A stretch of DNA of 64,000 nucleotides from Oscarella lobularis (taxonomy: Eukaryota; Porifera; Homoscleromorpha; Homosclerophorida; Oscarellidae), in assembly GCF_947507565.1 (NCBI RefSeq), contig NC_089182.1:1550001-1614000 (forward strand), given 5' to 3'. The notes under the pieces are model-generated. The model saw nothing but the letters and a program-made list of their open reading frames with translations. It made no database searches and was not told the origin of the DNA. Shown here piece by piece: positions 42,390-53,166 of the stretch (its first letter is position 1; the number at the start of each line of letters is the position of its first letter). Position numbers and translations under genes: made by a program.

Positions 42390-43946
42390 CTGTCTTACCG
42401 TCAAACGTCATGTTTTCCCATTCGCAAACGAATGCGACCAACAGTTTCTTGTAGTCTTGACCAGATGTGGCACGTCGGAAATAAAATAGATGCACCTCGG
42501 AATCGTTCCAGAGTATGGATTTGGCGTTTTGTACAGAACCGTCGCGGCGTCTTTAGAATCGTAGTGCATTTTGAAAAACTTTCTGTTGCAGGCAGCGCCA
42601 TCGCATGTCACGGCAACGACATGATTATTTAAAAGCTGCCTAACACACTCCCAGAATATATCGAAAAGCTGCTGAGCACTTACGCCCTTGGTGGCGAAGT
42701 GAGCATAGGAAAATCGTAACCGTGTTGTCATTCCTCTTATCAGTATAACTAAGAACATGAGTGGCAACATCCATTGTCCGACTTTCATTCTTTGCTAAAA
42801 TTTCGATTGATCTGAATTTATTCTTCATATCTCCGACTTTCACAAATCCTACAACTCTCTGGTCGCTTCTTGTAAACAAGGTCTTCTCGTATGCTTATCT
42901 CATCAAAAACTACAACATTTCTGCTTAGCGAATGATCGTCTGACGATTTGTCCAGCCGTGCTTCCCGGAACAGCATGTCGTTTAGTTCTGCTTAATTAAA
43001 TCCTTCTTTTTGCTGGAAAAAGTGAGTATAGTCTCGGAGAGTTCTTTCCGAAGGTAACTCAAGGCAGCCAGAGGTACGCATAGCATGATACGCTGAAGTC
43101 GACATCATCTTCAAAATAAGAGCCAACCTTATCATTAGCGGATGCCATATCATTCCCGTCTTATTACGAATACTGCTGGCTTTCATTTGTTGGTTAAATA
43201 GTCGTCGTAGGGATCCCTTAGGATATTGCTCTTCAATGCTCTTTTGGTGTTTGACCTTAGATCATTGTCCAATTGCGAGTCGACGAGAACACCTTTATCG
43301 TGCACTGATCGCTCAATAGCTCTTTTAAGCCGCAATGACTGACGTCGTGCTGCTCTATGTTTCAACGACAGCATGCTCATTTTCTTTTTACGCTGTGGGG
43401 TATTCAGTGTTTGTCGTTAGCATAGCATAGATGCTTACCGGCATGACACTTGACGCTTTTTACTTCCATCTGCTATAGCACACCCGAAGAAAGTGATGCA
43501 GCTTTTACATCGATGAAGAGATGATTTTCCAGTTTTATCCCGTGCAATCAGCATCTGGCACGTTTTTGAACTCAAGGTCTCTGAGCGTTGTGTCGCATTG
43601 GAAGAGAGATTGTCGATAATGCCAGCTGCAGCACTGTTCTTTTCTTTTCTTTCGCCATGAGCAAAAAATGGTTATCGGCGTTTCCGGTACATATTGATAA
43701 TTTGTCAACGTAACGAATAAAGGGAACAAACTTTGTTTCGTTCACCTCGGAAAGAGAAATGACGGGACACTTCAAGGCGTTGCATTCATCGATAGTAACT
43801 CGTCTTCCCCTAATGAAAACGTCTTTCAAGCCGGTGGAGTCGATGTTGAAACTGTGACTGATGCTGGCAGGCGAAGGAACAGCACCACTTTCTGCCGAAC
43901 TTGTGATTATCTTAAACACTACTATGCTATTGTCCATCTGCTTCAT
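42390..43946 (-). pseudogene. Third P/THAP9-type transposase copy
   Basis: Reading leftward: a possible N-terminal part (43572-43946, with ISHSFNIDSTGLKDVFIRGR and VTIDECNALKCPVISLSE); MLSLKHRAARRQSLRLKRAI; GMIWHPLMIRLALILKMMST; ELPSERTLRDYTHFFQQKEG; QRVVGFVKVGDM; LRFSYAHFATKGVSAQQLFD; VVAVTCDGAACNRKFFKMHY; and ISDVPHLVKTTRNCWSHSFA. The order is the same as at 3577-5237 but the sequence differs, so it is another subfamily. Frame changes near 42790, 42990, 43180 and 43390 and no C-terminus show it is dead. The LLDE catalytic block near 42880-42960 is degraded. Confidence 0.85.
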
Positions 43947-45029
43947 CTGCCAATCTTGAGGAAGACTACAATCACCATTTTCCCTGCAAAAAAACTCTCT
44001 TATTCAACAACAGATTCGTCGAATAGTCTGGGTTTTTTTTTGGTTCGGCTCCTCTTGGTTTATGCTTTTGGTACTTTGTACGATATAAACGGCTTTTCTT
44101 TCATAACGGCATATGAAAAGGGTTTAACAGCTACTCAAAAGTTACCGCAGAATGGAATTTAGATGTACTGTTTTAACGCGCGTTATTAATTTCTCTCATT
44201 GAAAAATCTCAGCGCGTGAGTTTTGCAAAACGTGGGATAACGCAGGCATCACCGCACGTCGCAATAAAGGATAAACGAGTTGCAATATATAGGGAGCGGG
44301 TCTTAAGTCGCGGAAGCACGCCAACCTTGCCGCAGTTAGCGCACTCGAATTCTTGCTTAATTGGCTCAAAGTCTCTGCTCGATCGTCAAATAAGATCGAA
44401 AATCGCCTTACCGTACGTCAGTGTTGACCGGGTTATCGTAGGAATTTCGATTGAGCTCTCGTAAAGCTTCAGCGAGACAGCAACCCTCCCGCAGTTGATC
44501 AATATCAACACGCAACAAATCCGTATCGTATACGTGCTAATCGGCAGTATCATTCAGGACCAACTAAATGAAAGTTTTTATTTACTGTTAGACAAACGCG
44601 TAAAATGAAGTAAAATCTTCTTCACTCCTTCATAAAATGTATATTTGACAGAATCATATACGGGACAAGCAGCCGCGTAATCGTAACACGCCTCGGGACA
44701 CTATTTGTCAAGTGCTTACGGGGAGTTTCCAATCACCTTCTCTCTTCTATTTATGATGCGTGGGTGCACTGTAGAAACACGATGAAACGGGCATCTAAAC
44801 GATTCTATTCGGCACGAAACGATGGCAACGTTTAAACTGAACTGTCTGTGCGTGACGCTATTGTCTGTTTTTTTTGTTTGTCTGCCGGTCTGATTAGTGT
44901 TTCAAAGACGGCCTACATGACCAGTCATTGTACGCATGCGCAGCCTCACAATTTCACTCATCAAAAGTCGTGCAGTTTTGCCGACGCGGCTATATGAAGG
45001 TCATACATATCTTTCTTTCAAAAGTTTTT
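43947..45029. other. No gene recognised
   Basis: AT-rich DNA. The plus frame at 44216-44464 has no known motif and is probably chance. Confidence 0.4.
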
Positions 45030-46025
45030 CGATTCACTACACATCGGAGGGGTGCGAATGAAAGGCCTGGCAAAGCAACACGTTTAGTGGCCAAAGATTT
45101 CAGCGGACATTCAGGGCGTTTTCCGGAAATGCGAGGCGTACCAAAGGCATGCCAAGAAGCCAGCTCGAGTGATATGACATCACTTGGAGTGGCCGACGGC
45201 GGCGTTCGACCGCATACACATCGATTTCGCGGGACCGTATATGAAACACATGTTTCTCGTGATTGTCGACGCTTACTCAAAATGGCTCGAGGTAATACCG
45301 ATGGAACGTTCGACGTCGACGAAGGTGATTCGTGCGCTACGCAAATTGTTTTCCCGGTTCGGTTGTCCAAAACTGCTGGTATCGGATAACAGACCTCAGT
45401 TTACATCAGCAGAATTTGAGGAATTTTGGGCCAAAGCTGGAGTACGTCATGTCACTACAGCGCCGTATCATCCGCAGTCGAATGGCGAAGCGGAACGAAA
45501 CATACAAACGTTCAAACGGGCAATGGAGGCGATGCAGGCTGAAGCGATCTCTACGCCAAGCTGCATTGTTTCTTGTTCAAGTATCGGAACATACCTCATA
45601 GCAGGACGGGGCGTTCACCAGCTGAGCTGTTTCTGAATCGGCAGCTTCGAACGCGGCTGACACAGCTGAAACCGGCGTTAGCCGATCGTGTCTATGCACA
45701 GCAAGAGAATCAACGGGAATTGGAGCCGAAGACCTTTAAAGGAGAGCGTGTGTGGGTCCGTAACTTTCACGCTCCAAATGAGTGGCAAGAAGGAACAGTT
45801 AGTTTCCTAGTTATTGATCGGATGGGGGCGGTGGATTATCAGGTCCAAGTGAACGAATACGTCTGGCATCGCCACACCGATCAACTGCGAACGAAACATC
45901 CGTCAGTGGAGCAGGCAAGCGAATCCGCAGAAATGCCACATGTTTCGCACTCGTTGCAGAATGACTCGGGGCTCGATGAATCTCCGCGACACCCCGACGT
46001 ACCTGTGCGACAATCGCCTTCTTGA
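45030..46025 (+). pseudogene. LTR-retrotransposon integrase, broken (Ty3/gypsy type)
   Basis: The integrase zinc-binding region (45030-45180) is recognisable but has stops. The core at 45184-45560 holds the three acidic motifs IDFAGPYMK, LLVSDNRPQFTS and PYHPQSNGEAER. A frame change near 45570-45590 leads to the C-terminal part (45573-46025), with GRSPAELFLNRQL and a chromodomain-like or GPY-type tail (KGERVWVRNFHAP). The position directly before a 3' LTR is normal for a Ty3/gypsy order. Protease, reverse transcriptase and RNase H are absent to the left, so only the 3' end remains. It is a non-functional relic. Confidence 0.85.
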
Positions 46026-46369
46026 ACCAAGGCGCCGGCCGCCGTCGACGTCTCGCACGCTAGGAGAACGTCTGACTCATCTTCAATTCCTTCGTCCTTC
46101 CGGACTACCTCATCTTCAATTCCTTAGTCTTCAACGACGCAAGCATCTACGCAGACAACGAGGCGCGCTGAGCAATCGGCTCAGGAGACGACGCACGTGG
46201 AAACGAAATCACCGGAGCGGGTATCGTCGTCGTCTGGCTTGGAAACGATCTCACCGGCGCGAGTAGAGGCGTCGTCTTGCTCCTCGTCTGGCAAAGAGAC
46301 AGGGAAGCCACGTCGGTATCCCTTGCAGCAAGGTAAGGCGACAGATAGGTTGAACCTGTGACATTTTCG

Positions 46370-46530
46370 CTAAGAGGAGAGGAGGTGTGGCGTATTCGCA
46401 TCTGAAGACAACATGCATGTTAAATAGGTATTTATGTCACGTGTATGTAGTCGGGTATATAAGTGCTCCTTGACACTCCAGAAATAAAGACACCATTGCC
46501 CCTGGGCCTTAACCGGAATACGTGTCACTT
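46370..46530 (+). repeat. Polypurine tract and 3' LTR
   Basis: A purine run AAGAGGAGAGGAGG (46372-46385) precedes TGTGGCGTATTC. A TATATAAG box (46458), an AATAAA signal (46484) and GAATACGTGTCA (about 46518-46529) follow. The imperfect inverted ends TG...GTATTC and GAATAC...CA mark an LTR of about 144 bp. No second LTR was found nearby. Confidence 0.65.
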
Positions 46531-47431
46531 TCCTCATCTGTGACTGAATAGAACATGTTCACAAGTCTCATCGGTTTGCCATCTCTTCTTCATTTGTGCA
46601 ATATGCGTCTAGGCCTATACATTTCGTGAAGAATCGCAAAGATAACCGAGCAAAGACTGATCGTCCGACAGGACATAACTGTTCTAGGCATCCGTTTGCC
46701 TAAATTTCGTAGCTCTGCAACAAACGGTACTAGCGTTTCTTCAATGCTCTCCGTAATCTTTCTAACAGCTACTAGATAGACATTAGGCCGATCAGGGCTA
46801 AGCCTAGGTGCTTAGCCAGTCTCCTGCGTGTTGAAGGCGCAGCTGTAGCGGTTAACGCTACCATCGGGACGTTAAGAGTGGTGCGCATCTGACAAACTTG
46901 TCCGCACCAATACCGAAATGGTTCAACAACACTATTAAGCCCTCTCCTCTAAAATATAATAAATGGCAGCGTGGATTTTTTGGAGAACACACCACTGAAA
47001 AACCGTGTGCACCTTGCCTACAAGGACAGCAAGGGTGGAGCAGAGACGTGGAGAGAGCTCTGTTAACTTAATTAATCACGTGACTCTATGGACGCCATCT
47101 TTGGTTCAAAGATTAGGTACCCGTTCGTTGCCACATAAGCTCTCAACAGCAAAGATGACTGATGTTAATTGAAAGTTGTTTGCTCTAATCGCATCCGTAG
47201 GATCTAATCTAGATGTGTCATAGTTGAAAGAATAGAAGGAAATGGAAAGGCTTATAGGACTACTTTTCTAGCATAAAAATTAGTCCAGGACTACCATGTG
47301 CACATATAATTCCGATTGTTTTGTCGCGCCTGATGCTTTCCTCTGGAACCAAGTCCCGTCGTACCAGCGTCCGCGACGCGCCAGTGTTGATTGTAATCGT
47401 TACGGGGACTCCTCCCACAGTGCCCAATTTT
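46531..47431. other. No gene recognised
   Basis: No long or motif-bearing frame. Confidence 0.4.
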
Positions 47432-48560
47432 TCAAACGCGTATTCGGTCTTGTTCCTTCGCTTTCACTGTTGCTGACGTAGAGTCCATTTCCGGTTTCTC
47501 GTTTAGCCGCGCCCCCGTGTTTTTCTTTGACGGGCAGTGCAGCGATATGTGGCCTTCCTTTCCACATATCCAACACGTCGACTTTGGTCTTCGTTGTTTT
47601 TCTTCCTTGTGCTTGCCGCCGGCCTTGTTTGCAGAGGATCCGTCTCGGGTTTCGCCTTTTGGCGTATCACCTTTCGCATCGCGCTTGTCGCCATGCGAAA
47701 CTGCCTCATTAGTAACCTTTCTCGCGCGTGCCATATTATCCGCTAGGTCACACGCTTCCTTCTCTGTTTTGGGTTTCGTTTCCCGAACGCGAATCTGCGT
47801 TGCTGGTGGCATAAGCGACAGCACATGTTCGAGAACTACCTTCTCCATCAAATCCTCTTTGGACAACGCCGCAAAGCTCGTCCATTTGTTCGCCAAGTCT
47901 CGTGCGCGCAGTCCCACCTCGGCGAAAGTCTCCCCCGGATTCTTTCTTACTTGGCGGAACCGTTGCCGGTAGTTTCTTCGTCGATGTCGTAGCGTTTCAA
48001 AATCGCTGCCTTCAGCGCGTTGTAATCCGTGATATGGACCGTGTCGATATTCGCATGAGCGTCCTTCGCCTTTCCCGTGAGTACGGCCGCCAACCGAACC
48101 GCCCACGTCGATTTTTCCCAGTCGCACGCGGCCGCGATTCGTTCGAACAACGTGAGGTATCTTTCGGTGTCTTCGTCGTCCCGTAACGGGGCGATTTTCA
48201 GATCCTTTACCCGTTGTTTCGGAGGGGGCGTTTTCTTCAACGACATCAGCATTTCCTGTAGCTGTTTCTTTCGTCGTTCCGCTGCCTCCGCTTCACGTCG
48301 AACAAGCGCTCCCTTTCGCGTTCCCACCTTTCGAGCTGCTCGAGTTGTCGCCTACGTTCGTCTTCCGCTCGTCGGCGTTCGTTCTCCATTCGTTCTTCAT
48401 CTCGCTTTGCATGTATTCCAGGATCGCCGCCAGCTCTACGGTTCCAGTCTGACCGCTGCCGCCGCCGCTGCCTATCCTTTGTTGCGAGTCTCGTCTCGAC
48501 GCGTTTCGTCGTCGGGGGCGTTTTCGTCGCGATCCATTTGCGCTTCTCTTGCCTTCGCTC
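47432..48560 (-). pseudogene. LTR-retrotransposon gag with SCAN-like region and zinc knuckle
   Basis: 48327-47947 has a helical region with DEDTERYLTLFERIAAACDW and WAVRLAAVLTGKAKDAHANI, resembling the SCAN/capsid C-terminal fold known from Gmr1-like gag proteins. After a frame change near 47960-47990 the other frame (48127-47432) holds RQVRKNPGETFAEVGLRARD and a CCHC knuckle CWICGKEGHISLHC. Upstream to about 48560 the basic N-terminus has stops. Gag packages the element's RNA in the cytoplasm. The pol part should follow left of 47432 but is not found. The strand is opposite to the integrase at 45030, so it is a different insertion or a rearranged one. Confidence 0.75.
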
Positions 48561-48600
48561 TCGTTAGCATGCGGGTTGCCTGCTATTGAAAATTCTGCAA

Positions 48601-48625
48601 CAGTATCCCACTCCTGTCACCACAA
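48601..48625 (-). other. Probable primer-binding site
   Basis: Immediately inside the LTR on the minus strand is TTGTGGTGACAGGAGTGGGA, beginning TGG as tRNA-complementary sites do. It lies a few bases after the LTR end, where reverse transcription is primed in LTR elements. Confidence 0.5.
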
Positions 48626-48804
48626 TGTGATCGTCGGGGGTTTAACCCCGCGAACACACCACTAATTGGTCCTGAGTACGGTGCCAAAGAACAGCCTTTA
48701 TTGCCCAACATCACGTTATGAGGGCCATTGTCCCCACCCATAAGGTAAGACATAACATGCATTCCTTATAACCATTAATGAAATGTTAGGGTCCAACCCC
48801 GACA
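48626..48804 (-). repeat. 5' LTR of the gag-bearing element
   Basis: On the minus strand it starts TGTCGGGGTTGGACCC at 48804 and ends CCCCCGACGATCACA at 48626 (TG...CA ends; TCGGGG/CCCCGA inverted). It carries an AATAAAGG signal near 48697. Length 179 bp. The matching 3' LTR was not seen in this window. Confidence 0.65.
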
Positions 48805-49790
48805 AAGCCGTTAAAGATCGTGATTTTTCTTTGCAGAAGCAACCCCACAGAACATTCATTCTTGAAAAGTCATCAATTCTGCTATTAATGTACACCGCGG
48901 TGTGTGATCATTGATTTACCGTCGAATTCGATCTCTAAGTTCATTAATCCGTCCAACTTGAATTCCTGTTGCACGTAAAGTGTTTCCCAGAATAAACCCG
49001 GATAAAGTAATCGCCTTTTTCTACCTTTATAAAATCTATTCTTTCTACTTTCCGTGCGTTTTTGTGGCCAGAAAGATTGAAAATATCCTCCTCGTCAATT
49101 GGTTTTAGGATGGCCCCATTGGGCAGTTCAGGGTTCGCTCACAGGAGTTTTAGGACACACACGGGTATTCCTTGTTCTTCGCTCCCTTTTGGAATGTCTT
49201 CTGACTCCGCTTCTGGATTCTCACCCGTATCAAACACATCAACACAACCGGCGTTTATTAAACGCCACTCCACTAGTGTCTTATATCTCTACCGCTAAAA
49301 GCATACGCGCCCTCTTGGCTAAAATGGCCGCGCCCGCTTTGTCCGCCATGTCCTCCTTCGTTTCGAAGTGCGCACTGCGCAGCGTTGCCCGTTTGTCGAC
49401 GCCTTCTTCGAACGGGCGCGGATGTTCTTTCACCGTCAGATCGCGTCGGGGCCCCTTTCGGAGATCGTCGATTTCCCGGCGATTTGGGCGTCGTTTCGCT
49501 TAGTTCGAAGTTCCAAGAGCGATTTTTCGACGCTGCGAAGCGTTTGCGATCGTCGAATTGCGCCGATAAGAAATCGTCTTTTTTCTTCGAAGTCGCCCGC
49601 TTTCGCGAGTCGTTCGTGACCAGGTGACGCGACAAAAATCAGATCGAAAATTTAGACAGGAAATTGATTCAAAGGGGGAAAAAGAAGACTTAAATACACT
49701 ATTTACACCATTTACAGTCACGAATAACAGCGACGAGATAGAGAGAAGCCTCAAGGAGAGGAGGAGAAATTCAAACTTCGTCAACGGCAT
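48805..49790. other. Unassigned; GC-rich frames near 49300-49630
   Basis: Overlapping Arg/Ser-rich frames on both strands at 49273-49635 probably reflect base composition. No motif was found. Confidence 0.35.
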
Positions 49791-49794
49791 CTGG

Positions 49795-49990
49795 GACCAA
49801 TCTCAAAAAAGGCGATTTACGGCGCGAATAAAGCGTTTTTTCTTTCATAAACGGATAAAATGCTTAGAAGCCCCTGTGAAAAATTGTACGGTGGTATTTT
49901 CCGCTTTATAAATGCGCTGAGAAGGCGAAACGACCGTTTTGATTGTCACACACTGACGTCACAATCAAAAGTATCCACTCATGTACAATA
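49795..49990 (+). repeat. Inverted repeat arm paired with 52440-52690
   Basis: AAAGGCGATTTACGGCGCGA, GCGTTTTTTCTTTCATAAAC, GCGCTGAGAA and TGACGTCA-AATCAAAAG recur in complement at 52480-52690. About 70-80% identity by eye over some 250 bp. Probably two copies of one dispersed repeat in opposite orientation. Confidence 0.65.
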
Positions 49991-50712
49991 TGTGCGTCGT
50001 GGGTATGTACGGGTACAGGAAATATGATTCGTACACACTTACGGACACATGCCTACGCAGACGGCAGGGCGGACTTTCAAACGCGCATGATCAAGCATCA
50101 ATGAATGGGAGCCAATAATAAATTTTCTGTTTGCGCATGCTCGCGACCCTACCAATTAGGTTATTGCTACGTTTTCCCTGATGACTGTGGGTCACAAAAT
50201 GGCTTTGGATAAGGTCCACACGCAATGGATAAGCGTCGGGTTTCCTCTAATCGAAGCTTTGGGAAAAAAGCTTCGATTTGAGGTCCGACGAATTTTTAGT
50301 TGGGGCACACAGTTTTTGACGAGAGCGTTTTGAAATTTTTGAACCCACTTCAAGGCCAAATTTTGCGTGTATCCCTGCTCAGACCTAAGCCTTAGGGTGT
50401 TACGAATGCATGGCAATGATAGAAGAGGCGCTAAACATTCTCGCTTTCTATTTATTGGGTCTCATGTTGCACCTGTGGCGATTCGCGCGCCATTTTTCGT
50501 CCTCGTACAGGTAGTTTTTTTAACTCAAACTCATGTGCAATTGGGAGATTACTAAAAGAACTGTTAGTTTTGCGCAAAGAATTTTTTTAGGCAATTGGTT
50601 CTCGCACTAGAGAATGATGGCCCGGTGTTCACCGTGTTGCCATCATGCAGAGCCTCCCTTACCGTACGCGAGCGCCTTAGATAACATGACGTCATAAAAT
50701 TTCATTCCCCGA

Positions 50713-50755
50713 ACACCAGGGCGCGCGCGGGCGAAGCCCGCGCGCGCCCTGGTGT
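50713..50755. repeat. Perfect 20-bp GC-rich hairpin
   Basis: ACACCAGGGCGCGCGCGGGC, loop GAA, and the exact complement. It would form a very stable stem. Confidence 0.9.
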
Positions 50756-51016
50756 GAGGGGCTCTCAAACGTGATCGCCCAAAAACCAAAGTGTTTGTCT
50801 GTCGGTATACACTGACGTCACAATCGCACTTAGACCAATCACGCACACAGGTGCCTTTATGACATCCACGTTCATTGTGATGTCATACTCTCCCGTATTT
50901 TGAACAAAATGTACATAAAATTGCGACGTCACAGTAGATAGGAACCCTGGATTGTGTTCAAAACTTTTCAGGAAGGAGTAGGCATATTATACAGGCTACA
51001 TTATCGAGGATAAATA

Positions 51017-51906
51017 CAGTGCCAATCAGCATAAACTTCCAAAATCTAAAGCTCGCTATATCGCTGTAAATTTCGCGTACGAGGCTTTTGAGCGCATCGC
51101 CAGATTCAGGAAAGCCTAAACTATTTTTTGGGGTGGGTCGCGGAATCATAGAACGCAGTTAGTTTCTTAGCCAATAGAAAGGAGCACTTTAATCACGTGC
51201 AATAACGTCACAAAGGAGTGACGCCAACAGGCGGTATCTCGAAAAAAGCAAAAAACGCCGAGAAATTCTTTCTACAACTCGCATAGGACGCATTATGTAC
51301 TAACAAAGTAATTGTCATTCACGAAATCTAAAACGGACCCTCGTAATGCCGAAAATCGAGACGATTTTCTGTCTAAAACTGGTGCGCGCGCTAGGCCATA
51401 ATTAGCAAATTCTTTTGGCGTTCGAATCTCAAAAACGAAGCCAAATTTGAGAAATCCCTATTATGAAAAGTTAGATCTACCCTTTCCCTAAGCATCAGTT
51501 AAAAAAAATTCGAACTATAGGGTACGCTGAGATAGAAAAATCGCGAAAACGAGAAGGACTTATTTGGAGAAAAATTGCTCTACCGAGAAAACGATCGCAT
51601 AAATCGCAAATCGCTATTATGAAAATTTAGATAAACTAATAAGATGCAGAAAACGATAGGCGGGGTTTGGCGCGATGCTCATAGGAAGCCAAAAAATCGC
51701 AAAGCCCAAAACGACGCACAAACTGCGACATCATTTTTTTCTGACGAACGGGTGAAGCGATTTAGTTCGCTTTTTTGCTAAAATGCTTGCGTAAAGTGTC
51801 TTTTTTTTGAATTACGGGTACAGAAACCCCAAAAGTTAAAAGAATTTAAATTTCGTGAGGATTAGCGCGCGAGAGTCATTTTGGAAGTTTATGCTGATTG
51901 GCACTG
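51017..51906. mobile_element. Tc1/mariner-type MITE
   Basis: CAGTGCCAATCAGCATAAAC begins a perfect 28-bp inverted repeat (51017-51044 and 51879-51906), flanked by TA on both sides (51015-51016, 51907-51908). The 890-bp interior has no gene. It is nested in the Helitron-like insertion. Confidence 0.88.
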
Positions 51907-51983
51907 TACTATTAAACATAACGGGCACATAGCAATGAGCTTTATCAGTAACATTCATAAAGGGAACGCAGTAAAGGAGCACG

Positions 51984-52029
51984 TTGGGTTTGTCGTGCTG
52001 CGAGCGCAGCTCGCAGCACGCAAACCCAA
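51984..52029. repeat. Hairpin GTGCTGCGAG/CTCGCAGCAC
   Basis: TTGGGTTTG-TCGTGCTGCGAG pairs with CTCGCAGCACG-CAAACCCAA around a CGCAG loop. The stem is about 20 bp with one bulge. Confidence 0.85.
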
Positions 52030-53166
52030 CTGCGAGCTGATAATGGGCCTCGTGACACGATCACCCAAAGGGGCAGAGGTTGGGGTTAGGAGAGGTATAG
52101 CCCTGTGTCACGCTTACATAAGAGGTCAAATTGTAGACTTTTGCCAAAAATAAAGCATGCCAACTCACGTGGTTAGGCAGTGCGATGCAGAGTATGCAAA
52201 AAGGCTTTACAAAAATTAGAGTAATAAGAATGCGCTGGGGGTGTTCGGGGATCCCATGATGGTTCACCAAAGGCCATCATTATCTAGTGTTATCATGTAC
52301 ATATTCACACTGTTGTACATACATGTATATCACAGTCCTACAGCCCAGTCCTGCACACATACTCTAGGTACATAGATAGGGCTCATGTTTAGGATCCTAA
52401 TTAGGCGTTTTCTGATACTGGCTTTGAAGTTTATTGAATGTGTAGGTATGTGTACGGGTCATATTTACTGTAACCCGTACACGCATACATACCCACGCAT
52501 ATACTGTACATGATTGGATTACGATTGATTGTGACGTCAGAGCGTAACAATCAAAAGAGTCTTTTCGGTTTCTCAGCGCATTTATAACACGGAAAATAGC
52601 ACAGATCAATTGGAAACAGGGGTTTCTAAGCATTTTTTCCGTTTATGAAAGAAAAAACGCTTTATTCGCGCCGTAAATCGCCTTTTTCGGGTCACCGTTT
52701 TGGGCCCTATTTCACGCATGCGCTGTCCAAAAAAACGGGTTTTAGGTGACGTCACAATACGGAGCGTGACGAACAGACAGACAGACAGACATACATACAT
52801 ACACTTCCGGCCCTAAGATCACGTTTGAGACAGCCTCCCTCCGCCGTTATACGGGCTCGCAAACTGCGTTTGCCACCCCGTACAACTGCGGTGGTCGGCT
52901 CATTACGCAGAACTTCATCCCTGCGTATCCGCAGACGTAGTACGTCAGCGAAATGTTAGAAAAACTCTTACTAAACATCTTTTTTTACTAAACAACTCGA
53001 AACTCAGTTGGTAAGAGGGATAATGGGAGCCTACGGAGAATGCTAGTTCGCGGTAGATAACCCTAGCAACAACGCATGCGCGTTTGAAAGTCCCCCGGCG
53101 CCATACGTTAACGACATTCGGGGAATTAAACTATGACGGGCTACCGAGTCACGTGGTTACACGATC

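Larger units (their letters stand above)
50607..52902 (-). mobile_element. Helitron-like insertion
   Basis: The uninterrupted MITE at 2862-3575 gives the empty site (TTGCA|TTACG). The insertion lies between A and T with no clear duplication. Read on the minus strand, it ends ...TTCTCTAG, a CTRR-type end. Eight bases before that end is a nested stem TGATGGC ... CGGTG AA CACCG ... GCCATCA. These are Helitron 3' features. The minus-strand 5' end reads TGAGCCGACC rather than the usual TC. No Rep/helicase is encoded, so it would be non-autonomous. The interior holds a Tc1-type MITE, large hairpins and an (ACAG)n run near 52785. Confidence 0.6.
50063..53098. mobile_element. hAT-like MITE (copy 2), interrupted
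   Basis: Left part 50063-50606 and right part 52903-53098 match the 2862-3575 MITE nearly base for base, including the end GGCAGGGCGGACTTTCAAAC and the right end GCGCGTTTGAAAGT. Between them 2.3 kb of other DNA is inserted. The right terminus is slightly altered (TCCCCCGGCG), and no target duplication is clear. Confidence 0.85.

Noticed and set aside
44216-44464. An 82-codon plus-strand frame
   Set aside because: No motif, no neighbours of the same family and no splice context.
49273-49635. Long frames on both strands
   Set aside because: Arg/Ser-rich and mirrored in composition, with no motif. Likely due to GC-rich DNA.
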